Part shown: positions 53,850 through 63,929 of the stretch, in pieces
Layout of the letters: each line of letters opens with the position of its first letter
How positions within the stretch are numbered: the stretch's first letter is position 1
From: Schistocephalus solidus
Lineage: Eukaryota > Platyhelminthes > Cestoda > Diphyllobothriidea > Diphyllobothriidae
Length of the DNA: 64,000 nucleotides
Direction: 5' to 3'
NCBI GenBank assembly: GCA_017591395.1
Contig: WEDG01001512.1
Coordinates: 1-64,000, forward strand
Position numbers and translations under genes: made by a program
Notes under the pieces: generated by a model
The model's input: the letters and a program-made list of their open reading frames with translations, nothing else
Database searches by the model: none
Told to the model about the DNA's origin: nothing

Positions 53850-55490
53850 AAATTCTATCGAAATGTATTAGTCACAAATACAGTAATTTAGCACCTTTTT
53901 ACAATATGCCACCTTTTTAAATAAGTTGATATTTCTAGAAGAATTAATATTAATTTAACTATTTTCTTGAAGTTTTAAATTGGCATAGGGTTGTTCATTA
54001 TTATTTCAAGGCCTTCGTATATACGCGGGTGCAGGTTTGTGACTGATTATCAATAATTCGAAAAAAATTGCCACTTCATGAAATAGGTCACACATTGTAC
54101 ACCCTGGAGCATCCAGCTTCAGGAGAATTAAATGTTTTTCGAGTGTTCAGTCAGAAAATTGGCAGTTTGGGAGAAGCTTGTAATGCATCGACAGAGCGTA
54201 CGGTCATCAGACGGGTGAATCTCTCTGCTCTGTGCGAATGACTGGGTGTGAGGTTTGGCTTGGTCGCGCAAGAAGCAGCAACGCGCTGTGACATGTGTAG
54301 ATGTGGGCGAAATGGCTTTCCGGACAGTGCGCCTAATCTCATCTGCGCCAGAATTTGTTCCGTCGCACGTGCACCTGACGTGCGTTTAACCAATCACGAT
54401 ACCCTAAAATTCGCGGTCTGAGAAGCTACCAAATAACCCGATAAAACTGTCCTTGGAGGTGTGGTTCAGAAAAAGGTGGCTGCCTCCCAATGTGCGAGGG
54501 ATTTCTTGTCAGTTGAAGACCCAGCATGTAAGTTGCACACAATAGATTAACCGATCCCTGACCAATCACTGTGCACAAGGCTGTTTCCAGTGGCTTTGAC
54601 CTAGTCTTGCCGTCGAATCAATATAGATGAGGGTATGTGTAAGAGTAACGTCGAAACACTGGGATTCTGTCTTTCGCCATAGGCTAATACACAAGTAGGC
54701 TAACATTGGACTCTCCGGTTGCAGTAGTCCTCGTCAAGCGCGAAGGAGAATAGTTTGACGGGTTGACAAAGTAAACTATGGCTCATCTGTGAGTATATGG
54801 CTATCTGTTCCCGTGGTCACCACCGCGGTCACTGACTTATGCCGCCTTCAGCCTCCCTAACACCCCCTGTCAGTAGACTGCGTTGACCGCTTGTGATTTG
54901 GGACCGGCGTGACGACAGCTAGGCGCCAATCGACGCTGCATCCTTCGTTGCTTGGCTACAGGCGGATAACCTAAGCGGTTAGCACTCAACTGCAGAGAAC
55001 ACCTGCTGCCACTAATTACTGTACGCTCCCCCTCGCTGCAGTATGCGTGGCCCGGCTGTTAATTTGGATAATCTCGCGCTACCCAGCCCCTGCACTTCGA
55101 CAGGCCCGCATAGGTCAGGAAACGTCGAGTCAGTAACATTGGCCCAGTCACGACGAGAAAGAGGAATGCGATGAGTATGGCTCTGTTCGCATCCTTTTCT
55201 CGTGGATACACCCGTGGACTGTGACAGCAATCTAATTTGTAGCCTGGAGGGATTCCAACTTGGGAGAGGGTAGTGACGTTTTCTGTGACCAAAAGTTGGG
55301 CTAGATGGCTGTCTCTGAAGGAAGATAGCATTTGAGAACGTGAAATTTGGCTCGGCGGGATGGAGAAAACAACACGTGCCGCAGCACGAGTAGACGTGGT
55401 CAGCGACTGTGTCTCTAAGGGCGTTTGGAGAGTGAATCCGAAACATCTAGCTAATAAAATTACTGTTCCAGTGGTTGCGTCTCCTCCTTT
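53850..55490. other. Intronic stretch with nothing recognised
   Basis: AT-rich to ~54100, then mixed composition. ORFs at 55012-55446 (-) show no motif. A tRNA-like GGATAACCTAAGCGGTTAGC at ~54963 may be a SINE head but has no matching body. Confidence 0.35.
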
Positions 55491-55690
55491 TCATCCGTTT
55501 CTAGGAGCTCGAGTTTTCACTTGTATTGATAATTTGTTTGGGCGCGACACGCTCTCACCGGCTCGGTGCGAGGAAACCTTTGCCCTTGGAGATCTCTACT
55601 ATGAACACAGTCGGTTTCTGTATAGGTGTCTGAGCAATACCATGTTGCCAAAATGGATGGATTCTCCAGTATCAGTCTCAATCACTCTCT
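55490..55690 (+). pseudogene. PLE N-terminal fragment, plus strand
   Basis: The frame reads RVFTCIDNLFGRDTLSPAR, then FLYRCLSNTMLPKWM. The 5' ends of the two other PLEs here read RIFSYIHENFGREALCRARH..FLHECL..DIMPRSV (minus strand, ~60100-60190) and FKHIFGRQTLSLTRRWEKFS..FLHRCRDHGILPQSL (minus strand, ~57350-57440). The shared pattern FGR..L...R / FL..C....(I/M)(L/M)P identifies it. It is opposite in orientation to the others and has no RT. Confidence 0.65.
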
Positions 55691-56670
55691 CATTTCATTC
55701 GTTCCCATGCAGCAGTTGACTGTCCGAATCTGGTAATAAGCTGGGGCGCAGTAACACAGTGTGAAAGCTATGTGTGCCACCACACTCATCTCCTGTGTAC
55801 GACAGTAGTCCTGGAGTCGCGCCGAATCTGCGCATGTCGGGAACCCCTGTTGTAATCTGCGCATCTGCAGCACAGGGCCAAATAACCTATCCAAGGATAT
55901 AACATAAACACATCGGGAATCGTTTTCGGCAGAACCTAGCCATCCCTCCTAACACGTAGTAGTCGCTTTACAGCCTGCACATACGATTTCGTACTGCGAT
56001 CGATGAAATGTCTCTGGCTCACTCGGAGGTAAGTCTGGTTCTTAGCCATATATGGGTACGTACGAAGACATTCAAACTCCATTACAAGGCGTTCTCGATA
56101 AACGATCTAAATGCACAGGAGACTTTTTCCACCATTCTTACATGCAAGCAAACTAGTGTAGCAACTGCATTTTGGGCCTACTTTGCTTACAGTCCATGAT
56201 TTCGTCGATCTGAAAGGGCTCCAGTTTTTCCACCGTGTCAGCGCAGCGTTGGTTTTTTTGTAGAGGGAAAGAAAGAGCGTGTTAACTGAAGAATTCTAGT
56301 TATTGGCTCCGGCGAATACCCGAGCATAGAGACACGTGACTGCATATGCGAGAAGAATCGCGTTCGTCATAATCATGATACTGATCATAAAGGTGCCGTG
56401 CCCGGAGTGTGGCAGTGTTTCAGCGGACTTGACGAGCCATATGTTCCATACTGTTATCTGACGATTAGATGAGTATCATAGGAACGCATGTGTGGGCGAC
56501 TCGGCCAAAGACCGAACTTTGGCCGTACGGAGTAACTACTTACATTGGGTGGGCTCTGGCTGAAAACAGACAGCTTTTTCACTGTTGTTACTGATCATCA
56601 GTACGTCACATGCCTTGTGCAGTGAGGAACATAAACAAGTCAAACAAAGGCGTAACACTCACTGATTTGG

Positions 56671-57447
56671 TTAGGATCGATAGTCAATCTTGTCCATGAT
56701 GACGGGTGCACCACCTTCGTCAGTAGCCACAACGACGATACTGTCGTTCGACCTCAGGGAGCGTAATCCCTTTTCTTCTTCCATTGAAAATGTTTTCTGT
56801 TTTCTTTTTCGGAGGAGGCTGGTAGCACAGCTGCGTATATCAACACGCATGTCCTTATGGATGGAGGAGGTTAGTAGGAGGGATTCAAGGCCGGCTAAGA
56901 AACTCGTAGGCGCAGCATCGGTATGACTAAACCTTATGCCTTTCGACAGCAGGCTTTTTTCGGCGGGAGTGAGACTCCTTTTCGAAAGGTTGACAACTCT
57001 TGCAGACATAGTACTGTCGTTGATGGGATAAGGAATAGCTTGGAGCTTCTCTTGAAGATCGGTTCGCTTCTTTATTTGAGCATCCTTGGTGGTGGCATTT
57101 ATGCGCTGCAGTACGTTTTCGAAAATATCTTCAGGTAGGGATGAAACGCAACGGAACATAAGGTCAGAGATAATTGCTTCAAATCGACGAAGACGATTGT
57201 GGACGTCAGATATAATCGCACTCAGAACACGAAATCCGTATTTGCGAGCGAGCAATCTTCCAGCCTCATTGGGCAGTGTGGGTTTAAAGCGAAGAGACTG
57301 TGGAAGGATGCCATGATCACGACAGCGATGGAGAAAACTCAGCTGTTCTAGTGTTGTCGCCTCCCTCTGCGAGAACTTCTCCCAACGTCTGGTAAGAGAA
57401 AGCGTTTGACGCCCAAAAATATGTTTAAAAGTTGAGGTAGAGTGCAT
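56671..57447 (-). CDS. PLE ORF, N-terminal 258 codons, truncated before the RT core
   Basis: This open frame has the N-terminal layout of a Penelope-like polyprotein. It starts with FKHIFGRQTLSLTRRWEKFS, continues with VVNLSKRSLTPAEKSLLSKG (~residues 155-175, the conserved NLS...L...E..LL.KG box of PLEs) and ends with SNDSIVVVATDEGGAPVIMD (~235-254), which corresponds to the PLE box IVI.PADKG.A.V.MD at the start of the RT. It stops within DKIDYRS, so palm and GIY-YIG are missing. No internal stop, which suggests a fairly recent fragment. It is a different PLE lineage from the tandem at 57.7-62.0 kb. Confidence 0.75.
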   Translation of the reverse strand: MHSTSTFKHIFGRQTLSLTRRWEKFSQREATTLEQLSFLHRCRDHGILPQSLRFKPTLPNEAGRLLARKYGFRVLSAIISDVHNRLRRFEAIISDLMFRCVSSLPEDIFENVLQRINATTKDAQIKKRTDLQEKLQAIPYPINDSTMSARVVNLSKRSLTPAEKSLLSKGIRFSHTDAAPTSFLAGLESLLLTSSIHKDMRVDIRSCATSLLRKRKQKTFSMEEEKGLRSLRSNDSIVVVATDEGGAPVIMDKIDYRS

Positions 57448-57610
57448 TCCCAGCCAAGTGTAACCTCACTGACTCTGCATCTCCCGCCAAGTGACTTGCT
57501 ATAAAAACTCGAGCACCCGAAAGAAGATGAGATGATAAATGAAGAAAGAAGGCTCGTCGGAAAATCGAGGTTTACTCGTGAATTTTCAAGCTGATTACAC
57601 CAACCCGTCG

Positions 57611-57612
<2 letters not shown>

Positions 57613-57664
<52 letters not shown>
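57613..57664. repeat. (TA)26 microsatellite at the PLE 3' end
   Basis: A 52-bp pure TA run abuts the 3' terminus of the left PLE copy (its - strand ends CTTCTCCTTCC followed directly by the run). Confidence 0.95.
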
Positions 57665-57666
<2 letters not shown>

Positions 57667-57708
57667 AAGGAGAAGATAAGGCGATCTCTGGGGTAGAAGG
57701 TATACTTG

Positions 57709-57748
57709 TCTGACGTTTCACACTCATACTCGAGCGCATCATCGGAGA
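57709..57748 (-). ncRNA. Hammerhead-ribozyme-like motif, left PLE copy
   Basis: On the - strand: CCGATGA, stem GCGCTC / GAGTGT (six pairs, two of them G-U) with loop GAGTAT, then GAAAC and GTC as potential cleavage triplet. Stem I could form from TCT before the CCGATGA and AGA after GTC. Deviations from the consensus CTGATGA (T to C) and an unpaired T at the base of stem II suggest weak or lost activity. Hammerheads in PLE terminal repeats are established for other animals. Confidence 0.5.
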
Positions 57749-57826
57749 TAGAGAATAGGGGGAACTACATGGTTTAAAAAGGGGGTCTTTCGTGCTCACT
57801 TGCGGTTGGTCCAGCTGCCTCGTTTC

Positions 57827-60195
57827 TCATTGGTCCTCCCTCGTGCGCCAATGGTGCTTGACGGCCTCATAGGGCACTGGTAGGTCAATGCTGCGGTTGA
57901 TAGAGTTGGCGTCTGACTGCCAAGCTTCGATGACTTCCCTCGCCAGTCTGTTTTCGGCTCGGCCGAGCACTTGAGCCCCATCAAAATCGAACCGGTGGTT
58001 GTTTTCTAGACTATGCATGGCGACGTGTGATCGAATATCCTTTCGCCTTACGGCCAAAGTGTGCTCGTGCATGCGCGTACTCAGTCGTTTGTCGGTCATG
58101 CCGCAGTAGTTGGCCGGGCAGTCTAGACAGTTGACACGGTAAATAACGCCTGAGGTGTCTGCGGGTGATAGTCGGCCCTTTGGTTGCATGACTAATCGAC
58201 GGATGGTGGCCTCCGGTCGGTGTCCAACGCCCACGTTTAGCGGTCTTAACACGCGCTCAGTGGCTTCTGAGACGTTCCTCACATAGGGCAAGACATGGAA
58301 GGTTTCAGGTCTTTGTTTAGGCTCACCTTCGGTCTTTGTGTGCCTTTGGTATAAGCATTTGTTTACGAAGCTGCGTGGATATCCACTGGCGAGAAAGAGG
58401 CGCCATAGGGTTTTACGTTCTCGCAGCTTCTCAGCCTCTGTGCTGCAGTGTGTCTGGATGCGGCGAAAAAGCGATCGGACGCAACTGCGTTTTATGCGAC
58501 AAGGGGTGATTGCTGTTGTAGTGAAGAATTTTCTCCGTGTTTGTCGCTTTTCGAAACACGCCAGTCTGGAAGGTTCCGTCCTCCTGCCTTGATATCTGAA
58601 CCTCGAGAAAAGGGAGCATTCCATCCTCTTCTTCCTCCATTGTGAATTGAATCTGTGGGAAAATCGAGTTCAGATCCCTTTTGAAATTCTCTTTGGCTTC
58701 TCGGTGTATGATAACAAAGGTGTCGTCTACGTAGCGCATCCAGAATTTCGGCTTGTGGATCTGGAAGACCTGAGTTTCCAGTTCTTGCAGGATGGCCTCC
58801 GCAAGGTAGCCGGAGATCGGTGATCCCATCGGGGGTTCCCTGGATTTTGCTCATAAACATAGCCGTTAAACGTGAAGTACGTGCGAAGGCAGTAGTCCAG
58901 TAACTCCATTGCGTGTTCCTTTTAAAGGTTTTCCTTCATCTTTGTACCTTCTGTCCAGAAGGTCATCGATGACTCATAGCCAATTCTTTTGGGATGGATG
59001 TGAATAGGGAGACGACGTCAAAGGACACCATTATCTCGTCAGGGGGCGATTGTGATGCCTCGGAGTTTTTCTAGGAAGTGCGTTGAGGATACGGCTGTGT
59101 GTTCTGAGGCCGTCTACCAGCTTCTTCAAATGCTTAGCGAGCCATTTAGCCAGTCCGTAGGTAGGCGTGCCTTTCAGCGCCACGATGGGCCGTAGGGGAA
59201 CATTCGGCTTGTGGATTTTTGGCAAACCATGGGAACCGCGCTAAGGCGGCATCCTGTGGTTTCATTTTGTCTCCAATCGTTTTCGGATGTTGCCTTTTGG
59301 CTCCTCATTAGATTCAGACTCTTATTGATTTTTCCTACCGAGTGTTTTCATAGGGTCAGATTCGACGACCTTATATGACTGACTGTCGTTTTAGTAGCTC
59401 CTGAGCTTTTGCCACGTATTCTGACTTGTCAAGATTACAGTTGCCCGTCCTTTGTCCGCTGGAACAATAACAATTTCTTCGTCCTTCTTTAATTCCCTAA
59501 TGGCCTTTACCTCGGCTGGAGAGGGATGGTTCGGCGTGGCCTGTGGGATATGATGAGGGGAGGCGACTTGCTGGCGGATCGAGTTCTTGGCGTCTTCTGT
59601 GGTCTGTGTCTTTGAGAGTGTCGCTTCCAGTGAGGCAATAAAAATCCACTGTATGTGCGTCTCCTGTGTTGAAGCCGGATTCATGCTGAAGCACCTTAAT
59701 CTGATTAGATGTTAGTTGTTTAGACGACAGATTATGGACGGATGATTGTTCAGGTACGTGGGCCTGTGCTTGTTTTAGGCTACACATTTTGTTCAGTAGT
59801 TGGGCCTTTTTCTTATCTCGGACCTCATTCATCTTATTCGTTATACAGCGCTCTAAGTTTTGCAGTGTTGTCATCTCCAGGCGCAATGCACATTCTGCTT
59901 TCTCCGTTCGATTTCCCTGCCGTATTTTTGTAGACGAATGTGGCATTCATTGATGAGGGTTCTTAATAGGCGGCGACTGAAGCTCCTGGCGACATCCCGA
60001 CCGAAATTCGTTTTTAGCTGGTGGTCTTACAGAAACACTCCGTGGCATAATGTCCGACCTCAGGCATTCGTGCAGAAAGGCTAAATGTGCCTATGTAAAT
60101 CCTTGTCTGCGGGAAAATATTTCCCAGTGCCGTGCTCGGCAAAGCGCTTCGCGCCCGAAATTCTCATGGATATAGGAGAAAATACGGACCCCAGG
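57827..60195 (-). pseudogene. PLE polyprotein, left copy: RT and GIY-YIG, with frameshifts
   Basis: PLE RTs are related to telomerase and end in a GIY-YIG nuclease. In order on the - strand: RIFSYIHENFGREALC (~60180), NLSSKQLTSNQIKVLQHESG (~59710), IVIVPADKGRATVIL (~59450), [19 protein letters not shown] (~59220), then MGSPISGYLAEAILQELE (58829), WMRYVDDTFVIIH with the catalytic YVDD (~58725), LPFLEVQI (~58620), SGYPRSFVNKC (~58380) and GVIYRVNCLDCPANYCGMTD (~58155) with GIY...YCG for GIY-YIG. R and H/E residues of the nuclease follow. Stops and frameshifts at several homopolymers; the right copy is open at some of these, so a consensus of the two would be longer. Confidence 0.88.
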
Positions 60196-60202
60196 TGTTG
60201 AA

Positions 60203-62000
60203 ATGGAAGGAGAAGATAAGGCGATCTCTGGGGTAGAAGGTATACTTGTCTGACGTTTCACACTCATACTCGAGCGCATCATCGGAGATAGAGAATAGGG
60301 GGAACTACATGGTTTAAAAAGGGGGTCTTTCGTGCTCACTTGCGGTTGGTCCAGCTGCCTCGTTTCTCATTGGTCCTCCCCTCGTGCGCCAATGGTGCTT
60401 GACGGCCTCATAGGGCACTGGTAGGTCAATGCTGCGGTTGATAGAGTTGGCGTCTGACTGCCAAGCTTCGATGACTTCCCTCGCCAGTCTGTTTTCGGCT
60501 CGGCCGAGCACTTGAGCCCCGTCAAAAATCGAACCGGTGGTTGTTTTCTAGACTATGCATGGCGACGTGTGATCGAATATCCTTTTCGCCTTACGGCCAA
60601 AAGTGTGCTCGTGCATGCGCGTACTCAGTCGTTTGTCGGTCATGCCGCAGTAGTTGGCCGGGCAGTCTAGACAGTTGACACGGTAAATAACGCCTGAGGT
60701 GTCTGCGGGTGGTAGTCGGCCCTTTGGTTGCATGACTAATCGACGGATGGTGGCCTCCGGTCGGTGTCCAACGCCCACGTTTAGCGGTCTTAACACGCGC
60801 TCAGTGGCTTCTGAGACGTTCCTCACATAAGTGCGCAGACATGGAAGGTTTCAGGTCTTTGTTTAGGCTCACCTTCGGTCTTTGTGTGCCTTTGGTATAA
60901 GCATTTGTTTACGAAGCTGCGTGGATATCCACTGGCGAGAAAGAGGCGCCATAGGGTTTTACGTTCTCGCAGCTTCTCAGCCTCTGTGCTGCAGTGTGTC
61001 TGGATGCGGCGAAAAAGCGATCGGACGCAACTGCGTTTATGCGACAAGGGGTGATTGCTGTTGTAGTGAAGAATTTTCTCCGTGTTTGTCGCTTTTCGAA
61101 ACACGCCAGTCTGGAAGGTTCCGTCCTCCTGCCTTGATATCTGAACCTCGAGAAAAGGGAGCATTCCATCCTCTTCTTCCTCCATTGTGAATTGAATCTG
61201 TGGGAAAATCGAGTTCAGATCCCTTTTGAAATTCTCTTTGGCTTCTCGGTGTATGATAACAAAGGTGTCGTCTACGTAGCGCATCCAGAATTTCGGCTTG
61301 TGGATCTGGAAGACCTGAGTTTCCAGTTCTTGCAGGATGGCCTCCGCAAGGTAGCCGGAGATCGGTGATCCCATCGGGTTCCCTGGATTTGCTCATAAAC
61401 ATAGTCGTTAAACGTGAAGTACGTGCGAAGGCAGTAGTCCAGTAACTCCATTGCGTGTTCCCTTTTAAAAGGTTTTCCTTCATCTTTTGTACCTTCTGTC
61501 CAGAAGGTCATCGATGACTCATGGCCAATTCTTTTTGGGATGGATGTGAATAGGGAGACGACGTCAAAGGACACCATTATCTCGTCAGGGGCGATTGTGA
61601 TGCCTCGGAGTTTTTCTAGGAAGTGCGTTGAGGATACGGCTGTGTGTTCTGAGCCGTCTACCAGCTTCTTCAAATGCTTAGCGAGCCATTTAGCCAGTCC
61701 GTAGGTAGGCGTGCCTTTCAGCGCCACGATGGGCCGTAGGGGAACATTCGGCTTGTGGATTTTTGGCAAACCATAGAACCGCGCTAAGGCGGCATCCTGT
61801 GGTTTCATTTGTCTCCAATCGTTTTCGGATATTGCCTTTTTGGCTCCTCATTAGATTCAGACTCTTATTGATTTTTTTCCTACCAGTGTTTTTCATAGGG
61901 TCAGATTCGACGACCTTATATGACTGACTGTCGTTTAGTAGCTCCTGAGCTTTTGCCACGTATTCTGACTTGTCCAAGATTACAGTTGCCCGTCCTTTGT
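60203..62000 (-). mobile_element. Penelope-like element, right copy, 5'-truncated, in tandem with the left copy
   Basis: Nearly identical to 57665-59460. The polyprotein starts near 62000 within the RT (ATVILDKSEYVAKAQELL) and includes [19 protein letters not shown] (~61760), SFDVVSLFTSIP (~61570), MGSPISGYLAEAI (61374), RYVDDTFVI (~61270), SGYPRSFVNKC (~60920) and GVIYRVNCLDCPANYCG (~60700). Similarity to the left copy breaks at ~62000 in CCTTTGTC. Its 3' end meets the 5' end of the left copy at 60202/60203 without spacer. Confidence 0.9.
60249..60288 (-). ncRNA. Hammerhead-ribozyme-like motif, right PLE copy
   Basis: Identical over 40 bases to the motif at 57709-57748: CCGATGA, stem GCGCTC/GAGTGT, GAAAC and GTC. 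It lies ~45 bases before the 3' end of the copy and thus just upstream of the next element in the tandem, where self-cleavage would separate the units of a co-transcript. Confidence 0.5.
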
Positions 62001-62267
62001 CGTGCCCGTCTCTGTCGTGTCTCCTCTCTGTAATTATAACTGGGCCGACTTCGGCCTGGTAATTGGTTGTCTGTTCGTGACCTTTGCCACCCATACGGAG
62101 CTTGTTTGCTTCGGGAAGCCACTAGATCAGTGTGCGCCGCGACCTTTGGTGCTTGAGTCGAATGCTCTACAATTGTACCTTTGGAACATGTACGTCCCAC
62201 TATGCCTTGGAGCTCACTTTAGAGCCCTCTCTAGCAGTCGCATAGCGACTTGTGATATCTATGATGA

Positions 62268-62400
62268 TAAGGCAGAACAGGCAAAGACAAAGGAGACCGG
62301 AATGGTCATTTTTGGCTTATTAGTCGTCATCAGACAGTCATACCGAATCCCAAGTGTGGAACACCTGAGAAGCTGTGACACGCCGCAGCTTTTCTCTGTC
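62268..62400 (-). mobile_element. tRNA-derived SINE copy S5, head degraded
   Basis: On the - strand the body GACTGTCTGATGACGACTAA and the tail GGTCTCCTTTGTCTTTGCCT match S3 and S4. Boxes A and B are no longer clear. Confidence 0.6.
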
Positions 62401-62449
62401 ACGGCGTGCGCGAAAGATTGTTAGACAATTTCTTTCTGCAATTGGCCAT

Positions 62450-62615
62450 GAGACGGAAGGGACAGAAGATTTGCATTTGTTCGCTAAACCTTAATATATA
62501 TTCGGCCACTCTGTTGTGCATTTCCAAGCTTCGAACGGGACCAAAAAGTAAAAAAATAGCACAAAACGCTCCAATAAAAATAAATAAGTGATTTCTTTCA
62601 TTTTCAGCAGACAGT
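62450..62615. repeat. AT-rich repeat, copy 2
   Basis: Direct-orientation partner of 53195-53370, sharing GGACAGAAGATTTGCATTT, ATATTCGGCCACTCT, AAAACGCTCCAATAAA and GTGATTTCTTTCATTTTCAG. About 70-75% similar by eye. Confidence 0.65.
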
Positions 62616-63370
62616 GTATCCTTAATTTCCACATGAGAGTGAGGTTTTTCGAAAAAATTGCCTAAATTATTTCTTATACGCCTGTAACTTTACCCAAAAC
62701 AGCAGAATTTTCATTAAAAAAATTTTTCTCACCTACATAGGTTGCATTCAAAAGTATGAGCACTTAAAAATTACATCGAAAAATGAAACGTAAGCATTTG
62801 TACGTAGTTTCCAGATACAAACTAATTAGATTCCAGTGAAAATTTCGCGAATCCAGAAACGCGAACGCACGAGTGTATATATATTTGGCTGCCGATCCAT
62901 ATCCTAACCATGCGCCCCGCAACTAGCTAAGCGCATTTGAAATTTTTAGCCGACAGGCATGCATGCGTACGCCGAAGCCCGCACTGGTGTTTTTGTGGAG
63001 GCGATGAGACCGGAATGCGCAGGAATAACAAGGAAGTCCCAATAGGCAAAGTAACTGATGCAGAGGACACAATGTCAGGACTTTATACGAGCCAATGGCG
63101 TTTCTACATGAGCCTTGCCAGCGCTCGGAAAGCAATCGCTACGTGGTAGTTTCGCGGCCTGAATGCAGGTAGGACCTTCGCCTTGCTCAAGTCGATTTCG
63201 GTGGGCGAAGGAGGAGAAATGCGGTAAGCACGGGGACGGGGCGGAGGAGCGATGAGTCATTTGACGGGGGCAGAAATAGGTCAAAATTAGCAAGTCTGAA
63301 GAAGGTACGGCGTCCAGTGCAGTGCAGACGACAGAGAGCACTGGTGCCGCATCGGTTAGTGACGTTCCTG
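62616..63370. other. Intronic stretch with nothing recognised
   Basis: AT-rich to ~62890, then mixed. No motif-bearing ORF on either strand. Confidence 0.35.
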
Positions 63371-63860
63371 CGCGGACTCGTTAGTGTAATAGGACGGATC
63401 GACTGTCGTAAACAATCACGTGTACCGCATGCCCCAAGGGAGTGGGTGCAGTACCGGTAACTGGCGCGTGAAATAGTTTATATTGAGAGGGAGAGAGAGA
63501 GAGAGAGAGAGGAGTTGCCTACGACCTACAGCAATCTATCTTCCCTTACCCCCAAGCTCCGATGGCAAGACCAGTGGTGGGCGGGGGCGTAGTAATTGAT
63601 AAAACAACATAGATAGTCTACGCGTGCCACACACGACCTCGTCACCACCACGCGTGTCGGGCTTCTGTAAGGGCGGCTCCGATCTCATGTGTGAGCGTTT
63701 TTTATAAAGGTCAAATTGAGAAGGGGCTATTGCAGCCTGACTCGTAGTCCTCCACTTCCTCCAAAATACTTCCGCGCAGACACGACTCATCCTCTTTCAG
63801 CTGGCAGCCTTCTAGGCCACGACTTTTAGCGTGTTTTGATAGATTAGGGATTCAAAAAGG
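63370..63860 (+). repeat. R repeat, plus-strand copy with (GA)n
   Basis: GGATCGACTGTCGTAAACA and GCGCGTGAAATAGTTTATA mark the R start. The usual CTCTCTC run is replaced by a GA run (63484-63512). Later CACACACGACCTCGTCACCA and AGCTGGCAGCCTTCTAGGCC match the R trailing part. Confidence 0.5.
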
Positions 63861-63929
63861 GAAATGAAGAGGAGGAGCAGGAGGGGAGATGGGAGGAGGA
63901 GAAAGAGTGTAAAAACACAGGCTACTCAC

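Larger units (their letters stand above)
57665..60202 (-). mobile_element. Penelope-like element, left copy, near full length (~2.5 kb)
   Basis: The element reads right to left: N-terminal region from ~60195, RT, a GIY-YIG endonuclease and a ~160-bp 3' region with a hammerhead-like motif. Its 5' end touches the 3' end of an almost identical second copy (60203-62000). The 3' end lies on a TA microsatellite. Single-base indels break the ORF into several pieces. Confidence 0.9.
51333..63929 (-). other. Intron of the TTK-like gene (~12.6 kb), with a PLE cluster
   Basis: The intron runs from donor GTGAGT at 63929 to acceptor CAG at 51333. It holds PLE fragments from 55.5 to 62.0 kb, SINE S5, an R repeat copy and a duplicated AT-rich repeat. 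51400-53000 and 53850-55490 show nothing recognisable. Confidence 0.75.

Noticed and set aside
54940..55000. Possible tRNA gene or SINE head at GGATAACCTAAGCGGTTAGC
   Set aside because: No cloverleaf could be formed by eye and no SINE body follows.
55012..55446. 144-codon minus-strand ORF
   Set aside because: Low-information composition, no motif, overlapped by other ORFs in the same region.
59742..60084. Plus-strand ORFs over the PLE region
   Set aside because: They are antisense shadows of the PLE polyprotein.
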